Assembly (NCBI GenBank): GCA_022648545.1
Contig: JALCMP010000002.1
Span: 62,001-126,000 of the forward strand
Origin: Bacteroidales bacterium
GTDB lineage: Bacteria; Bacteroidota; Bacteroidia; Bacteroidales; UBA932
Direction: 5' to 3'
Length of the DNA: 64,000 nucleotides
Part shown: piece after piece, positions 33,471 to 42,731 of the stretch
Position numbering within the stretch: the first letter of the stretch is position 1
Layout: every line of letters begins with the position of its first letter
The notes under the pieces: generated by a model
Databases searched by the model: none
Told to the model about the DNA's origin: nothing
The model's input: the letters and a program-made list of their open reading frames with translations, nothing else
Program-made: the position numbers and the translations under genes

Positions 33471-33484
33471 TCGAAAAAATAGAG

Positions 33485-33516
33485 TAATTTTGCCTTTACA
33501 ATAATTTCCAAATATA
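33485..33516. promoter_or_regulatory. Overlapping face-to-face promoters of the M28-like gene and mtgA
   Basis: A plus-strand -7 box TAATTTTG (33485-33492) serves the gene at 33533, and a minus-strand -7 box TATATTTG (33509-33516) serves mtgA. The predicted start sites are near 33498 (rightward) and 33503 (leftward), so each transcript would cross the other promoter. Confidence 0.45.
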
Positions 33517-33532
33517 CAAAGAATAGGAATTA

Positions 33533-34480
33533 ATGAGCCATATAAAATCGTTTTATCTCGTATTTTTTCTATCGATATCCCAATTCTGCTATTCTCAAAG
33601 CAGTCCGGCAAGCGCCGAACGATACCTAATAGATTCCGCAGGCCTTAAGGCAGATATAATAAAACTCACGGACTCGCTGGCCGAAGGAAGAGCTACCGGC
33701 TCGGCTGGAAGCGCATATGCAAGAAATTACATTACCCAAAAACTTGAGTCTTATGACATCGAACCGCTTGGAATCAATTATGAGCAGGTTTTCAAATGCG
33801 GCCCCTTTACCGCACATAACATAACGGGAATCATCCGGTCGAATACCGGAAGCAACAAATATGTAATAATAGGGGCGCATTACGACCACCTTGGAGTAAT
33901 AAAAGACAGGACATACCCCGGAGCAGACGACAATGCCTCAGGCACGGCAATGCTGCTGGATCTGTCGAGGTTATTCTCAAAGGCGGCCGCGGAAAAAAGG
34001 AGGCTGGGAAAAAACATAATAATCATATTTTTTGATGCAAATGAATTGAGCATGTCGGGAAGCAGGTATTTTATAGATAATACGGATATCCCGTGGTCTC
34101 AGTTTTCATTCATGGTAAATCTGGACCAGATCGGCTCAAGTCTGGTTCCTCCCGGCGGGAATAAAAATTATCTTCTTGTACTCGGCTCCGACAGGATCCC
34201 CGAATGGGCAGACGAACAGCTGTCGCTTTGTTTGGAAACAGGAAAGACCGGTCTGGATCTTGACAAGACCTTTTACGGAAGTAAAAGATTTTGTAAATTG
34301 TTCTATATGCTTTCCGACCAGTATACATTTGCCGGAGCTGGCATTCCGGCACTACTGTTTACAAGCGGAATAAATAAGAACACAAACAAGCAGACGGATA
34401 CAGAAAAAACGATAGATTACAAGGCTATGATAAAAAGGGAAAAATTCATATACGATTTTCTCTGCCAAATTATAAACTGA
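33533..34480 (+). CDS. M28-family metallopeptidase-like protein with altered active site
   Basis: 315 residues with a signal peptide (cleavage near CYSQSS, about 22). It has the M28 aminopeptidase fold: GAHYDHLG (H116), GADDNASGTAM (bridging Asp at 132/133) and MVNLDQIG (D198). Two features depart from active enzymes. The general-base plus ligand pair usually written GEE reads ANE (N170, E171), and the last zinc-ligand His, normally in an HTxxDT motif, is replaced (N285 in NTNKQTDTEKTIDY). It may be a pseudoenzyme or a strongly divergent hydrolase. Its TGA stop shares one base with the uvrB ATG, so it heads the uvrB-rsh-uvrA transcript. Confidence 0.82.
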   Translation: MSHIKSFYLVFFLSISQFCYSQSSPASAERYLIDSAGLKADIIKLTDSLAEGRATGSAGSAYARNYITQKLESYDIEPLGINYEQVFKCGPFTAHNITGIIRSNTGSNKYVIIGAHYDHLGVIKDRTYPGADDNASGTAMLLDLSRLFSKAAAEKRRLGKNIIIIFFDANELSMSGSRYFIDNTDIPWSQFSFMVNLDQIGSSLVPPGGNKNYLLVLGSDRIPEWADEQLSLCLETGKTGLDLDKTFYGSKRFCKLFYMLSDQYTFAGAGIPALLFTSGINKNTNKQTDTEKTIDYKAMIKREKFIYDFLCQIIN

Positions 34481-36486
34481 TGGATTTTAAAGTCGTATCA
34501 CCTTTCGAGCCTACCGGGGACCAGCCGGAGGCAATACGGGAATTATCGGAAGCTCTGGGCAATGGTGTGCCCGCAGTAACCCTGCTCGGCGTTACCGGGT
34601 CAGGGAAAACTTTTACAATGGCCAAAACCATAGAAAAACTGGGACGTCCGGCACTTGTCTTAAGCCATAACAAAACACTGGCTGCACAATTGTACGGAGA
34701 ATTCAAAGGCTTCTTTCCAAATAACGCAGTCGAATATTACGTTTCCTACTATGATTATTATCAGCCTGAAGCTTATCTGCCGGTTACGGACACATATATA
34801 GAAAAAGACCTGAGCATCAACGAAGAGATAGACAAACTGCGACTGCGCTGCGCTTCGGCGCTTTTAAGCGGAAGAAGGGACGTAATCGTAGTATCGAGCG
34901 TTTCATGTCTCTACGGCATAGGAAATCCGGAAGATTTCCATGCAAACACGGTAAGCATAAAAAAAGGACAGCATATAACACAACGCGATTTTCTGTTCAG
35001 ACTTATAGAAAGTCTGTACAGCAGAAACGACGTGGAATTCAAACGCGGAACATTCAGGGTAAAGGGGGACACGGTAGACGTATTCATTGCATACGGCGAT
35101 TACGGATGCAGGGTCACTTTTCTCGGAAATACAATAGACGAAATAGAAATATTCGACCCTCTAACGCAGGGATCGCTCGAATTCCCGGAAGAGATAGACA
35201 TATATCCGGCAAATAATTTCGTCACCACCAAAGAAAGAATAAAGAAAGCCATAAAGGAAATCCAGGACGACCTTACCGCCCAGTGCGCATATTTACACCA
35301 GATAGGAAAGAATTTCGAAGCCAAAAGACTTAAGGAAAGGACGGAATATGACATCGAAATGATAAAAGAGCTCGGATACTGTTCCGGAATAGAAAATTAC
35401 TCCAGATACTTCGACGGACGCGAGGCCGGCACAAGACCGTTCTGTCTTCTCGACTACTTTCCTGCCGATTACATAACCTTCATAGATGAAAGCCATGTTA
35501 CCGTCCCCCAGATAAGAGCCATGTACGGAGGAGACAGAAGCAGGAAACAGACACTTATAGATTACGGATTCCGCCTTCCCGCCGCGGCAGACAACCGTCC
35601 GCTGAAATTCGACGAATTCGAATCCCTTACCAAACAAACGGTTTTCATAAGCGCCACACCTGCTCAATATGAACTTGAAAAGTCAGAAGGACTAATAGTA
35701 GAACAGGTAGTACGTCCCACCGGACTTCTGGAACCTCCCATAGACGTACGCCCTACAAAAAACCAGATAGACGATCTTCTGGAAGAAATAGAGAAACGAT
35801 CTGAAAAGGATGAACGTGTGCTGGTTACGACATTAACAAAGCGCATGGCCGAAGAGCTCGACAAATATATGGCCAGGGCGGGAATAAGATGCCGATACAT
35901 ACATTCCGACATAGATACTATGGAAAGGGTTGAAATAATTGAAGATTTTGACGCGGGCAGATTCGACGTCCTCATAGGCGTAAACCTTTTAAGAGAAGGT
36001 CTGGACATGCCTCAAGTTTCGCTGGTAGCCATACTTGATGCCGACAAGGAAGGATTCCTAAGATCTGAAACCGCTCTTACCCAAACTGCCGGAAGGGCGG
36101 CAAGGAATTTGAACGGACATGTTATAATGTATGCCGATACGATTACCGGATCCATGCGGAGGACAATAGACGAAACTAACAGGAGAAGGACGAAGCAACA
36201 GGAATTTAATGAAATACACCATATAACGCCCAAACAGATAACGAGGGCGAATAAGCCCGTAATAAATAAAAAAGAATATCAGTCGGCGCAGAGCAGACAA
36301 GAAAGCGAAAAAAAGCTTATATTAGAAGATCCTGTCATAATGGGAATGAACAGGAAACAGCTTCAGGAATCCGTAGAAAACGCAAAAAAAAGAATGGAAA
36401 AAGCAGCTGCGGACCTGGATTTCGTAAATGCGGCGCGTTTCCGCGACGAAATGAAAACCCTCAAAGAATTACTTGATAAAAAATGA
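34480..36486 (+). CDS. uvrB: UvrB, excinuclease ABC subunit B
   Basis: 668 residues, full length. UvrB is the damage-verification helicase-like subunit loaded by UvrA and recruiting UvrC in nucleotide excision repair. Walker A is GVTGSGKT (37-44). The beta-hairpin region is YYVSYYDYYQPEAYLP. FIDESHVT, TLTKRMAEELDKYM, DVLIGVNLLREGLDMPQVSL and QTAGRAARN are present, and the C-terminal UVR domain (about 630-668) binds UvrC. It overlaps the upstream M28-like gene by one base and the downstream RelA/SpoT homologue by four (ATGA), so the genes are translationally coupled. Confidence 0.97.
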   Translation: MDFKVVSPFEPTGDQPEAIRELSEALGNGVPAVTLLGVTGSGKTFTMAKTIEKLGRPALVLSHNKTLAAQLYGEFKGFFPNNAVEYYVSYYDYYQPEAYLPVTDTYIEKDLSINEEIDKLRLRCASALLSGRRDVIVVSSVSCLYGIGNPEDFHANTVSIKKGQHITQRDFLFRLIESLYSRNDVEFKRGTFRVKGDTVDVFIAYGDYGCRVTFLGNTIDEIEIFDPLTQGSLEFPEEIDIYPANNFVTTKERIKKAIKEIQDDLTAQCAYLHQIGKNFEAKRLKERTEYDIEMIKELGYCSGIENYSRYFDGREAGTRPFCLLDYFPADYITFIDESHVTVPQIRAMYGGDRSRKQTLIDYGFRLPAAADNRPLKFDEFESLTKQTVFISATPAQYELEKSEGLIVEQVVRPTGLLEPPIDVRPTKNQIDDLLEEIEKRSEKDERVLVTTLTKRMAEELDKYMARAGIRCRYIHSDIDTMERVEIIEDFDAGRFDVLIGVNLLREGLDMPQVSLVAILDADKEGFLRSETALTQTAGRAARNLNGHVIMYADTITGSMRRTIDETNRRRTKQQEFNEIHHITPKQITRANKPVINKKEYQSAQSRQESEKKLILEDPVIMGMNRKQLQESVENAKKRMEKAAADLDFVNAARFRDEMKTLKELLDKK

Positions 36487-38723
36487 TTCCAAAAGAGCTT
36501 CAAAACATCATCGACAAATTCAACGGAGAAGGAAGCCGGCTTATTACCGGTTCATACGACCTGGCCTGCAAAACCCTAAAGGGACTGCAGAGGGGTAACG
36601 GCCATCCTTTCATGGAGCACGTAACCGGTGTGGCGGATATAGTCGTAAATGAAATAGGACTCATGCCGGATGCCGTTGCGGCTTTATTTATACATGAAGC
36701 AACAAGAAAGCATCACGAGATGCTCGAAGATCTTCGCAGAGATTATTCGGAAGAAATCCTTACGATGGCCGACGGACTGAATAAAATCTCGGAAATTTCG
36801 CCCAAACAGACAAGACTGAAGGCTGAAATATACAGAAAACTTATTGTTTCGTATTCCAAGGATCCCAGGGTAACCCTTATAAAGCTCGCCGACCGTCTGG
36901 AAGTAATGAGGAACCTTAACCTGTTCCCCCCTAAAAAGATAAAGGGCAAGGCTGCGGAGACAATAATGCTGTACGTCCCAATAGCCCATCAGCTCGGACT
37001 TTACAACATCAAAAGCGAAATGGAGGATCTCTGTTTCAAATATCAGGAACCGGAACATTACAGGGCCATAACAAACAAACTTATAGCAACCGAAGGGGAA
37101 CGGGAAAAGCTTGCCGAAGAATTCATAAAGCCGCTGGAAGAAACGCTGGGCAAGAAATACAAATACAAGCTTAAGATAAGAACGAAGACTGCATACTCCA
37201 TTTTCCAGAAAATGAAAAGGGAGAATGTAGGTTTCGAAGGCATATACGACGTCTTTGCGATAAGGTTCATAGTAGAAGCTCCTCAGGAAAAGGAGAAGGA
37301 ATACTGCTGGGACATTTTCTCGGAAGTCACCAAAGAATACAAGCCAATACCAGAAAGGCTGAGGGACTGGATAACCACGCCAAAGCCCAACGGCTACGAA
37401 TCGCTGCATACCACGGTGCAAAACAAGGACGGTGCACGCATAGAAGTACAGATAAGAACCGTTCGCATGGACGAAATGGCTGAGAACGGGAATGCCTCCC
37501 ACTGGAGCTACAAGGGTATAAAAAGCGTGGAAGGACTGGACTCATGGCTCGGAGGCGTAAAGGAACTGCTCGAAAGTCCAAGCGATTCCAAATACTCCAG
37601 TTTCGCCAACGACGACATAAAAGAAATATTCGTATATACAAAAGACGGGGATCTCAAGCAGCTGCCTAAAGGTTCCACAATACTTGATTTTGCCTTTGAC
37701 ATACACTCGAATCTGGGGGCGAGATGCAGCGGAGCAAAAGTCAACGGAAAAGTTGTTTCCATAAGGGAAGAGCTGCACACCGGCGACATAGTGGAAATAA
37801 TGAGTACGAAAAACCAGAAACCTTCCCGCGACTGGCTGAATTTCGTAGTTACGTCAAAGGCGCGCAGCAGAATAAAGGCCAGAATAAAGGAAGAAGAAGG
37901 CAAGCTCAGTTCAATGGGCAGGGAACTTTTCGAAAGGAGGATGAAAAACTGGAAGATTCCCGTAAACGACGATCTTCTGGCAGATCTCACCCACCATTTC
38001 AAGACCAAGACCATAGGCGATTTTTACATCGGCATATATGAAGACAATATCTCCATGACCGATATAAAGGGATACCTCACGGAAAAGGAAGAAAGCAAAG
38101 CGCCCCAGGAAGCCGCCGATACGGGAAACCCTGAGGAAAAGGCTCAACCGTCATACCGGCAAAACGACGACTTCCTCATAATAAGCGACAACGTAAACAA
38201 CGTAAGCTATTCCATGGCAAAATGCTGCAATCCCATATTCGGAGACGACGTATTCGGATTCGTTTCTGCAAAAGGGGGAGTAAAAATACACAGGATTTCC
38301 TGCCCCAACGCCAAAAGGCTGCTTGAAAAATATCCTTACCGAATACAAAGGGTGAAATGGAGAAAGATATCTTCAACCACACAATTCAGGGCTACGCTGA
38401 AAATCATAATCGAAGGCGGGGAATTATCAACGGGAGACGAAGTAGTAAACGTGGTAAACGGCAGCAAGGCTTCCCTTAGAAGCTACAGTATCTCCGAAAG
38501 AGGAATCAAAGGTAAGGGGAACTACAACATTTCCCTTTGCATATTCGTAGGAAACAACAAGCATCTCGACAGCATAATATCCGAAATCAAAAAAATAAAG
38601 GGAGTAAAAACAGTACTCAGGATATCCGGACAGCAGCCCTCTTCCGAAAAGACGGAAAAGAAGAAGAAAGGAGGAAAAAGGGGAAAAACCCCGGCAACAA
38701 GGAGGCATGATATAAATGACTGA
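36483..38723 (+). CDS. RelA/SpoT homologue with intact synthetase and degenerate hydrolase site
   Basis: 746-residue long RSH protein that makes (p)ppGpp from GTP/GDP and ATP. Domains are HD-type (1-180), synthetase (about 225-335), TGS (about 380-440, EIFVYTKDGDLKQLPKG), a linker, and a C-terminal ACT region (about 665-735). Synthetase motifs are intact: RTKTAYSIFQKMKREN, YDVFAIRF with D256, KPNGYESLHTT, and EVQIRT with E321. In the hydrolase domain H46 and H71 remain and D137 is present (LIKLADRL), but the HD pair is HE (H71-E72), and the ED pair that follows is RK (R75-K76). Hydrolysis is therefore probably lost, making it RelA-like. It overlaps uvrB by 4 bases and uvrA by 8. Confidence 0.93.
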   Translation: MIPKELQNIIDKFNGEGSRLITGSYDLACKTLKGLQRGNGHPFMEHVTGVADIVVNEIGLMPDAVAALFIHEATRKHHEMLEDLRRDYSEEILTMADGLNKISEISPKQTRLKAEIYRKLIVSYSKDPRVTLIKLADRLEVMRNLNLFPPKKIKGKAAETIMLYVPIAHQLGLYNIKSEMEDLCFKYQEPEHYRAITNKLIATEGEREKLAEEFIKPLEETLGKKYKYKLKIRTKTAYSIFQKMKRENVGFEGIYDVFAIRFIVEAPQEKEKEYCWDIFSEVTKEYKPIPERLRDWITTPKPNGYESLHTTVQNKDGARIEVQIRTVRMDEMAENGNASHWSYKGIKSVEGLDSWLGGVKELLESPSDSKYSSFANDDIKEIFVYTKDGDLKQLPKGSTILDFAFDIHSNLGARCSGAKVNGKVVSIREELHTGDIVEIMSTKNQKPSRDWLNFVVTSKARSRIKARIKEEEGKLSSMGRELFERRMKNWKIPVNDDLLADLTHHFKTKTIGDFYIGIYEDNISMTDIKGYLTEKEESKAPQEAADTGNPEEKAQPSYRQNDDFLIISDNVNNVSYSMAKCCNPIFGDDVFGFVSAKGGVKIHRISCPNAKRLLEKYPYRIQRVKWRKISSTTQFRATLKIIIEGGELSTGDEVVNVVNGSKASLRSYSISERGIKGKGNYNISLCIFVGNNKHLDSIISEIKKIKGVKTVLRISGQQPSSEKTEKKKKGGKRGKTPATRRHDIND

Positions 38724-41586
38724 CTACAAAAAAACGGACGATAAAAACCGTATCTCTATAAGAGGCGCAAGAGTAAACAATCTTAAAAACATATCTCTCG
38801 ACATTCCGAGAGACAAGCTGGTGGTAATTTCCGGCATTTCGGGATCGGGAAAATCATCGCTGGCGTTCGACACCCTGTTTGCCGAAGGACAAAGGAGATT
38901 TGCAGAAAGCCTTTCGTCTTTTGCAAGGCAATTTCTCGGAAGGATGGTAAAGCCCGCCGTGGACGACATAAAGGGAATTCCTCCGGCGATAGCAATAGAA
39001 CAAAAGGTAAATTCGCATAATCCGCGCTCGACCGTAGGCACAATTACCGAAATTTACGACTACATGAGGCTGCTTTATGCAAAAACGGGACATACATACT
39101 CGCCCGTAAGCGGAAGAGAAGTAAAAATAGAGCACACCGACGATGTTGTAAAATACGTTCGCAAATTTGCCTCAAAAATTAAAAAAGAAGAAATACTCTA
39201 TGTCTGCACTGATTTCGGTTGGAAAAAATCAAAAGACCGTGTAGAAAAACTTATAGGATTCCGTGAAGCCGGATTCTCAAGGCTTGCCGATGCAACCGGA
39301 AAAGAAATAAAAGCGCTGAGGATGGACAGTGTTCTGACTGACATAAAAGCCTTCGATAAAAGTGATCTGCACCTTCTCATCGGAAGGTTCATGCTTGAAC
39401 CGTCTTCCGCATCGGCTCCGGAGAACGAGACCATAGACAGTATAACAGACTCCATAAGAACGGCATTCGAAACAGGAGACGGAAAAATGGAAATTTTTGC
39501 CGGCGATACGTGGAGGGTGTTCTCCAACAGGTTCGAAGAAGACGGAATTACGTTCGACGAGCCTAACGAACTGCTGTTCAGTTACAATAACCCTCTGGGA
39601 GCATGTCCCGAATGCAACGGCTCCGGCATGGTCGAGGGGATAGATGAAAATCTGGTGGTTCCCGACCCTACTATGTCGGTTTACGAAGGTGCGATAGCAT
39701 GCTGGCGCGGAGAAGTGATGAAACGATATCTGGAGAAACTTATTCTCAGCGCCGAAAAATTCGGATTCCCCATACACAGGCCATATGAAGAACTTACGGC
39801 GGAACAGAAAGAGACCTTGTGGAAAGGCAATGAATATTTTACGGGGATAAACGGATTTTTCGATATGGTGAGAAAGAACAGGTACAAGATACAATTCAAG
39901 TACATGCTCGCAAAATATACCGGAAAGACAACTTGTCCTGTATGCCACGGTTCCAGATTAAGAAAAGAGGCGGGATATGTAAAAATAGGAGGAAAAACAA
40001 TTTCCGAACTTATGAATACTTCCATAGACAAGCTCTCCGCATTCTTCGATGAAATAAAATTAAACGAATATGAAAAGGGAATAGCCGGCAGGATACTGGT
40101 CGAAATAAAAAGCAGGCTCGGATATATTAAAGAAGTCGGACTGGGATATCTTACCCTCAACAGAACAGCATCATCGCTCAGCGGAGGCGAAAGCCAGAGG
40201 ATAAATCTCGCAAGTTCACTGGGCAGCAGTCTGGTAGGATCACTTTACATTCTCGACGAACCGAGCATCGGCCTGCATCCCCGTGATACCGACAGACTAA
40301 TCTCCGTAATAAAATCCCTCAGGGACCTGGGAAATACAGTAATCATAGTCGAACACGACAAAAAAATAATTACTTCCGCCGACAGGCTCATAGACATAGG
40401 GCCGTATGCCGGAACTAAAGGAGGAAAAATCGTCTATGAAGGAACAATAGCCGAAGGTCTGGAGAAATGCAAAAATGCGGCCGGAGGAACGACAGGCTCG
40501 CTAACCCTCGACTACATAGGGGGATTAAGAAAAATAAACATACCGGAAACCACAAGGCACGCAAAGGGCCAAATAAGGATAACCGGATGCAGGGAGCATA
40601 ATCTCAAGAACATAAACGTAAATATACCGCTGGGCATCTTTACGGTAATAACAGGAGTAAGCGGTTCAGGAAAATCCACGCTCATAGGAGACACTCTTTA
40701 TCCGGCACTCGGGAAGCACTTCGGTAAATTCGGAGCTAAACCGGGAGCATACAGGCAAATAGAAGGCAATCTGGAGGATATATCGGACGTTGAGTACATA
40801 GACCAGAGCCCCATAGGAAAATCATCACGGTCGAATCCGGTAACGTACCTCAAGATATACGATGACATAAGGGATATTTTTTCACAGCAGCCCTATGCAA
40901 AAATGAACGGATACGGACATTCGTTTTTTTCTTTCAACATAGACGGAGGCAGATGCCCGCAATGTCTGGGTGAAGGATATATAACCATTCCCATGCAATT
41001 CATGGCGGACGTAAGGATAGTATGCGAAGAATGCGGAGGAAAACGGTTCAAACCCGATATCCTCGAAGTAAAATTTCACGGAAAGAATATCAACGACGTG
41101 CTTGAAATGAGCGTATCGGAAGCCATAGAATTCTTCGGAAGCCAAAAGGAAGAAGCCTCGCAAAAAGTTGCATCCAAGCTGCAGGTACTGGCGGACGTAG
41201 GTCTGGAATATATAAAACTCGGACAAAACAGCAATACGCTAAGCGGAGGCGAAAGTCAGAGAATCAAACTTGCACAGTTCCTTGGCAACGGAACATCTAA
41301 ACCACGGACGAAAACCGGAGGAATATTATTCATATTCGACGAACCTACTACCGGCCTGCATTTTTACGACATAGACAAATTGCTCGGGGCATTTGAAGCG
41401 CTGCTCGACAGAGGACATTCGGTAATAGTCATAGAACACAATACAGACGTAATAAAGGCGGCCGACTGGGTAATAGATCTTGGTCCTGAAGGCGGGGAAG
41501 GCGGCGGAGAAATATGCTTCGAGGGTACGCCCGGAGAACTCGCCCTGCACAAGGACAACTATACCGGCAAAGCCTTATCGGAATAA
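38716..41586 (+). CDS. uvrA: UvrA, excinuclease ABC subunit A
   Basis: 956 residues with two ABC-type ATPase modules. The first has [20 protein letters not shown] near residue 40 and [20 protein letters not shown]. The second has [19 protein letters not shown] and [16 protein letters not shown]. Zinc-binding cysteines are visible in [24 protein letters not shown] and the CPQCLGEGY...CEECGGKRF module. The UvrB-binding region (about 130-250) is present, so this is a class I UvrA able to work with UvrB. UvrA dimers find bulky DNA lesions. It begins inside the last 8 bases of the RSH gene. Genes for uvrB, rsh and uvrA thus form one overlapping unit. Confidence 0.97.
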   Translation: MTDYKKTDDKNRISIRGARVNNLKNISLDIPRDKLVVISGISGSGKSSLAFDTLFAEGQRRFAESLSSFARQFLGRMVKPAVDDIKGIPPAIAIEQKVNSHNPRSTVGTITEIYDYMRLLYAKTGHTYSPVSGREVKIEHTDDVVKYVRKFASKIKKEEILYVCTDFGWKKSKDRVEKLIGFREAGFSRLADATGKEIKALRMDSVLTDIKAFDKSDLHLLIGRFMLEPSSASAPENETIDSITDSIRTAFETGDGKMEIFAGDTWRVFSNRFEEDGITFDEPNELLFSYNNPLGACPECNGSGMVEGIDENLVVPDPTMSVYEGAIACWRGEVMKRYLEKLILSAEKFGFPIHRPYEELTAEQKETLWKGNEYFTGINGFFDMVRKNRYKIQFKYMLAKYTGKTTCPVCHGSRLRKEAGYVKIGGKTISELMNTSIDKLSAFFDEIKLNEYEKGIAGRILVEIKSRLGYIKEVGLGYLTLNRTASSLSGGESQRINLASSLGSSLVGSLYILDEPSIGLHPRDTDRLISVIKSLRDLGNTVIIVEHDKKIITSADRLIDIGPYAGTKGGKIVYEGTIAEGLEKCKNAAGGTTGSLTLDYIGGLRKINIPETTRHAKGQIRITGCREHNLKNINVNIPLGIFTVITGVSGSGKSTLIGDTLYPALGKHFGKFGAKPGAYRQIEGNLEDISDVEYIDQSPIGKSSRSNPVTYLKIYDDIRDIFSQQPYAKMNGYGHSFFSFNIDGGRCPQCLGEGYITIPMQFMADVRIVCEECGGKRFKPDILEVKFHGKNINDVLEMSVSEAIEFFGSQKEEASQKVASKLQVLADVGLEYIKLGQNSNTLSGGESQRIKLAQFLGNGTSKPRTKTGGILFIFDEPTTGLHFYDIDKLLGAFEALLDRGHSVIVIEHNTDVIKAADWVIDLGPEGGEGGGEICFEGTPGELALHKDNYTGKALSE

Positions 41587-41607
41587 CTCCTTATAGGAGT
41601 AATTTTT
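41586..41607. terminator. Short hairpin between uvrA and prfA stops
   Basis: ACTCC-TTATA-GGAGT (41586-41600) followed by AATTTTTATA on the plus strand. The stem is only 5 pairs, so this is a weak call, but it is the only candidate between two converging genes. Confidence 0.35.
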
Positions 41608-42694
41608 ATATTTCGCTGGCCTTTAGACGCTCGGCATTCTCGGCTACCTGAAGCTGGTCTATGACTTCCTGAATGTTGCCGTCCATGAAAGATGTAAGAT
41701 TGTGGGTTGACCAGTTTATCCTGTGATCCGTCACCCTGCTCTGAGGATAATTATAAGTCCTGATCTTGGCCGAACGGTCTCCGGTTGAAACCATGGTTTT
41801 TCTTTTGGCAGAAATACCGTCGAGGTACTTCTGATATTCGAGATTATATAATCTCGTCCTCAATTCCTGCAGAGCTTTTTCGTAATTTTTAAGCTGGTTC
41901 CTTTCGTCCTGACACTGGACGACTATGCCTGACGGGATATGTGTAAGCCTTATGGCGGAATATGTGGTATTGACACCCTGGCCCCCGGGACCCGATGCAC
42001 AGAATATATCCTTTCTTATATCCTTTTCGTTAAGGTCTATATCAAATTCGTCGGCCTCGGGAAGCACCGCCACGGATGCAGCCGAAGTATGTATACGGCC
42101 CTGCGTCTCGGTCTGCGGAACCCTTTGCACCCGGTGTACCCCGCTTTCGTATTTCATAATTCCGTAAACGCCTTCGCCCTTTACGGTACAAATAATTTCC
42201 TTGAATCCTCCGGAGGCACCGGGACTCTGGCTGGTCACTTCTATTTTCCAGTTCTTTTTTTCGGCAAATTTGCCATACATCCTGAAAAGATCGCCGGCAA
42301 AGATCGAAGCTTCGTCGCCTCCCGTACCTCCCCTTATCTCCAGGACGGCATTTTTGGAATCTTCCGGATCGGAAGGAATAAGCAAAAGCTTTATCTCCTC
42401 TTCCATGGCGGGAAGTTTTTGATCCAGTTCTGCTATTTCTTCCTTGGCCATTTCCCTAAGGTCGGCATCTTTTTCGTTTGAAAGTATATCTTTGGCGGAA
42501 TTATATTCATCCACCATTTTCTTGTATTTTTCTCCGGCATTTACAACCGGCAGCACTTCCTTGTATTCCTTGTTCAGCTGGACGTATTTCTTCATGTCCC
42601 GCATTACCTCCGGATCCGCCAATTGATTTTGAAGATCTTCGAGTTTGTCCTTCAATCCCTTTATCTTATCCAGCAGTTCGTTGCCTTCACTCAT
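41606..42694 (-). CDS. prfA: Peptide chain release factor 1
   Basis: 362 residues, normal length. RF1 reads UAA and UAG and releases the finished peptide. The peptidyl-hydrolysis motif GGQ is in GPGGQGVNTTYSAIRLTH. The codon-recognition PxT motif reads PQT in RVQRVPQTETQGRIHTSA. The N-terminal coiled-coil domain (about 5-100) is intact. The only neighbour on this strand is the CoA-transferase gene 37 bases upstream. A minus-strand -7 box TATCTTTG (42723-42730) gives prfA its own promoter. Confidence 0.97.
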   Translation of the reverse strand: MSEGNELLDKIKGLKDKLEDLQNQLADPEVMRDMKKYVQLNKEYKEVLPVVNAGEKYKKMVDEYNSAKDILSNEKDADLREMAKEEIAELDQKLPAMEEEIKLLLIPSDPEDSKNAVLEIRGGTGGDEASIFAGDLFRMYGKFAEKKNWKIEVTSQSPGASGGFKEIICTVKGEGVYGIMKYESGVHRVQRVPQTETQGRIHTSAASVAVLPEADEFDIDLNEKDIRKDIFCASGPGGQGVNTTYSAIRLTHIPSGIVVQCQDERNQLKNYEKALQELRTRLYNLEYQKYLDGISAKRKTMVSTGDRSAKIRTYNYPQSRVTDHRINWSTHNLTSFMDGNIQEVIDQLQVAENAERLKASEI

Positions 42695-42722
42695 ATTATT
42701 ATTCTCCCCTTTTTAACGGATG

Positions 42723-42730
42723 CAAAGATA
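42723..42730 (-). promoter_or_regulatory. -7 box of prfA
   Basis: TATCTTTG on the minus strand, start near 42717, leader about 23 bases. It overlaps nothing coding except the gap after the CoA-transferase gene. No clear -33 match. Confidence 0.5.
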
Positions 42731-42731
42731 C

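Noticed and set aside
41606-42694. Release factor with programmed frameshift
   Set aside because: That feature belongs to RF2. This gene is RF1 with a PxT motif and one unbroken frame.
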